The translations under genes were made by a program, and so were the position numbers. Positions 61,372-64,000 of a DNA stretch of 64,000 bases are shown here, in pieces. The DNA is from Pelecanus crispus (lineage: Eukaryota > Chordata > Aves > Pelecaniformes > Pelecanidae): the NCBI RefSeq assembly GCF_030463565.1, contig NC_134643.1, positions 123,052,309 to 123,116,308 on the forward strand. Direction: 5' to 3'. Position 1 is the first letter of the stretch; every line of letters starts with the position of its first letter. The notes beneath the pieces are model-generated. The model saw only the letters and a list, made by a program, of their open reading frames with translations, was not told the origin of the DNA and did not search any database.

Positions 61372-64000
61372 ATTAGGGAAGAAAGCTTAAAGCCACCAAG
61401 GCCCCTTGGTTTAAAAAGTCTGCACGTGATGGAGGGCTGTGACGGCCAAGCTCAGGGAAGACCCAGTTACTCCTGGAGCTATGAAGCAGGACTCACTGTG
61501 GGACTGGAGGATGGAGACGCATGGGCAAGTGTGGATGGGCTCCATGCGCCTCGACTCTATCTACCAGCTCAGAAACTGTCCCTGAACGTGGCCGAGGCCA
61601 TGTCTCTCCCATATGACCATGGAATGACTGACCTACTCTTAATCTCTTGAACAGCCAAATACTTACAGCTATGGAACGCTAGAGCTGCAAAACGCAAGTC
61701 CATGGGACTGCCTGCGTGATGTGGAGTCTGACCCCTGTTTAAGTCTGAAGAGAGGCCGAGCTGAGCCACTGGAGAGCACACTGTGCCTGTCTGGGTGCTG
61801 AGGCAGTCACACCCACTGCTGCTGGGGAGGTAGGACTGTGACGGGGATATCACTACAGAGCTGTAAATTGACATTGGAATTCAAACAGAGCGATTTGCAG
61901 CTGCAGAGATCTGGCATTTAATATAACTTCTGTCTATATTATAAATGCCAGAAGTGACTGACACCTGGCTGGTTCCCAACAAAGGCAAAGCAGAATGGGT
62001 CTGTTTGCTCAAAGGCAGGCTGGAGGCTGCTCCATGAGCCTGGATCCCACTGCCAGTAGAGTGCACCCAACCCAGCTGGAGCTGCCAGCTCTAGCATGAC
62101 CCTTTCTGCCCCTGAGTTGGGCTCATTTCCAACAGCTGAGCTTCAGTGAAGCCCACGCTGCAAGATGTTGTTGGGTCCCAGTCGACCACTGGGGTTTAAA
62201 AAGAAAAGAGGCAATTTTCTGTCATGTAATGCACTTAGAGGATGTGATACTCTGCTTTGGAGCTCAATGGGAATTTTGTCCTCAAGCATCAGGTGGGCAA
62301 ACTGATTTGCTTTGGCTAGTTGTACTTTTCTTCCCTGCTGAGGTTAAAATGTGTTATTTATCATGTAGACAGAGGTGGATGTGAAATGACAGATGCTCGT
62401 CTCCTATTACAGTTTGCTCAGCTCTCACAAATCAAAGGACCTATATTCTAATTTACACCAAGCAAACATCTCCAACAATCTCTCTCATATTGCTGCCAAA
62501 AGTATCAGTAACCAAGCATCAGAAAGCGAGGCAGTCTAGAGGAATACATACCTTCAGAAAATACATAGCTCTAGCAACTTCTAATGAACTGATGACACAA
62601 AAAAAAAAGCTTGTGCTATGCTAGTAGCAAAAGTTAGCTCAGCACATTGCCCACCTCCCCACATTTTCTGCCAACAACGTGCTTCTCCACCACCGTAAAG
62701 CAGTGGATCTACTGACCTCCCTGGCTCATTTCCTTAGCTGTTCGTTACAGGGATGAGTAGGTCAGACAACTTTCTGGAGGCCAGAGCATTGCACAAGATA
62801 GACCTATTTCCTCCCTCCAGCTCCTGGAAATTTTGCAACAGTACAGCATCCAGGACGCTGCGATCCTGCCAGAGATGGGACAACAGTGCAGCCGAGAAGC
62901 AAGTGGGTTTGTACGGGCAGATTTGCAGTTAGACCAGACGCATGCACCTTCTGCAGTCCCCACCTTTCTCCAGCAAATCTGTAGCCTCTCCCAACCAGTC
63001 CTAGGGCCACCCATCCCTTCCTGCCTGAGCAACAGTTCAGGTCCTTATGCCACTTTAAAAAGCAACACTCATGCAGTGGGGTACACTCATTTCTTCCCAA
63101 AAGCACCAGTTTTGTCTGATTACAAGATAGAAATTTAGTGCTCCTATACACACTGTATATGTAACATGCTATTTGGAAGGGGAAAACCCAGCAACTCCCC
63201 CCCAAACAGTATGCAATCAAGTTTATCCTCCCAGATGCAGCTGCCTTGGGCTCGCACCCAGCCCAAAAGAGCAGGCGAACACTGGCACGGCTGTAAAAGC
63301 AAACAAAACCTGACAGGCACAGCCCCGGCTCCCTCTTCTCCTCCATCAGTTCAGCTCTGCAGCTCGGCAGCTCCATGGCTCTTGCAGCCTCCCAGTTCTC
63401 CACCACCACCTGCTCTCATCCCCGGCCCCTCTGCGCCGAGTGTTGGTACAGACCTGGCAGCAAAGCACGGCTGGGTGCAGGGCTCCAGCCCCTCCAGGGG
63501 AAAGAGAATTAGGAAGAGGTGAGCCCTGGAAAGCCCCCGGAGTAATACCCCTGGGGTGTGAGCAGGCAAAGGCTGGCTCCTGGCTCCTGCAGGGACAGCA
63601 GCCTGGCTGTCACTGTCCCCTGTCCCCGGGACCAGTGCAAAAGGTAAGAGGCAAACAGGAAAACACCTAGACTCACCAGGCTGGGGGAGGGCAGGAGCCC
63701 GTGGCGTGGGTGCTGTCAGCCAGCCTCCCACTGCAGGCTGCAGGTGCAGGCTCCAGCCCTGGGCGCACAGGTGGGAGGTGCTGAGGGGGCACTGGGGCAG
63801 CTCCTGTGCTGGGCACCTGTAGGTGCCACAGGTCCTGGCACCATGGGGTGCAGGCAGGGCAGCACGAGGGGAGTGGGAGGAGGATGCTGGGGTGTCAGGG
63901 CATGGCCAGTCCTGCTGCCCCAGCTGGCTTCCCCTGCTCACCCCACATGGGCGGCCCTTGCACCCTGACACCCGCCTCCTCACTGCCCTGCACTCCTACA

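Larger units (their letters stand above)
56780..64000. other. Region upstream of KCNE1
   Basis: No coding sequence recognised. By synteny this is KCNE1 5' non-coding exon/intron DNA leading towards RCAN1. None of the RCAN1 C-terminal coding sequence is seen, so that gene must lie outside. GC content rises over the last 700 bp. Short local duplications occur at 59328-59363 and 61299-61371. Confidence 0.55.

Noticed and set aside
62804-63409. 201-codon open frame on the minus strand
   Set aside because: No domain, no conserved pattern, and an overlapping frame is open on the other strand.
56780-64000. RCAN1, expected next by synteny
   Set aside because: None of its conserved C-terminal coding sequence was found on either strand.
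1-64000. tRNA, rRNA, CRISPR arrays or bacterial-type operons
   Set aside because: No such structures were seen. The sequence is vertebrate nuclear DNA.

Overview
The window looks like nuclear DNA from a bird, probably a neoavian rather than a galliform. The reasons are several CR1 LINE pieces with the usual avian 3' ends, two copies of a solo-LTR family I associate with non-galliform birds, single-copy vertebrate genes with introns, and moderate GC with one strong CpG island. The gene order matches human chromosome 21q22.1 (KCNE2 - SMIM11 - FAM243A - KCNE1). All recognisable genes encode small proteins, mostly single-pass membrane proteins.

Layout: 1-8.5 kb has no coding sequence I recognise. 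It holds one possible polyadenylation signal, a degraded CR1 reverse-transcriptase relic and some microsatellites. KCNE2 (+) is a single coding exon at 8605-8982. Two CR1 3' ends at 10.5-11.2 kb lead into a CpG island (about 11.2-12.1 kb) with a ZNF143-like site. This island is the best candidate promoter for SMIM11 (+), whose coding sequence is split between a 21-nt coding segment at 17084-17104 and a second exon at 18776-18943. From 21 to 29 kb there is non-coding DNA with one solo LTR. FAM243A (-) lies at 29040-29849. A third, divergent KCNE-like gene (-) lies at 37468-37881. A second solo LTR is at 44.6-45.1 kb. KCNE1 (-) is at 56346-56726, with a probable long 3' UTR reaching about 54.1 kb. 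From 56.8 to 64 kb I see only non-coding DNA, likely upstream of KCNE1; RCAN1, expected next by synteny, is not reached.

Function: KCNE2 and KCNE1 are single-pass beta subunits that tune voltage-gated potassium channels (KCNQ1, and hERG-type channels for KCNE2). The gene at 37.5 kb sits in the same cluster, has the same one-coding-exon design, and keeps the KCNE1-type transmembrane core (GFFGF, MLS-x-I) but lacks the basic juxtamembrane region and the D-P-[FY] motif. It is the most interesting item here. It may be the avian counterpart of SMIM34 (by position) or a sixth KCNE member (by sequence). SMIM11 and FAM243A have no well-established role.
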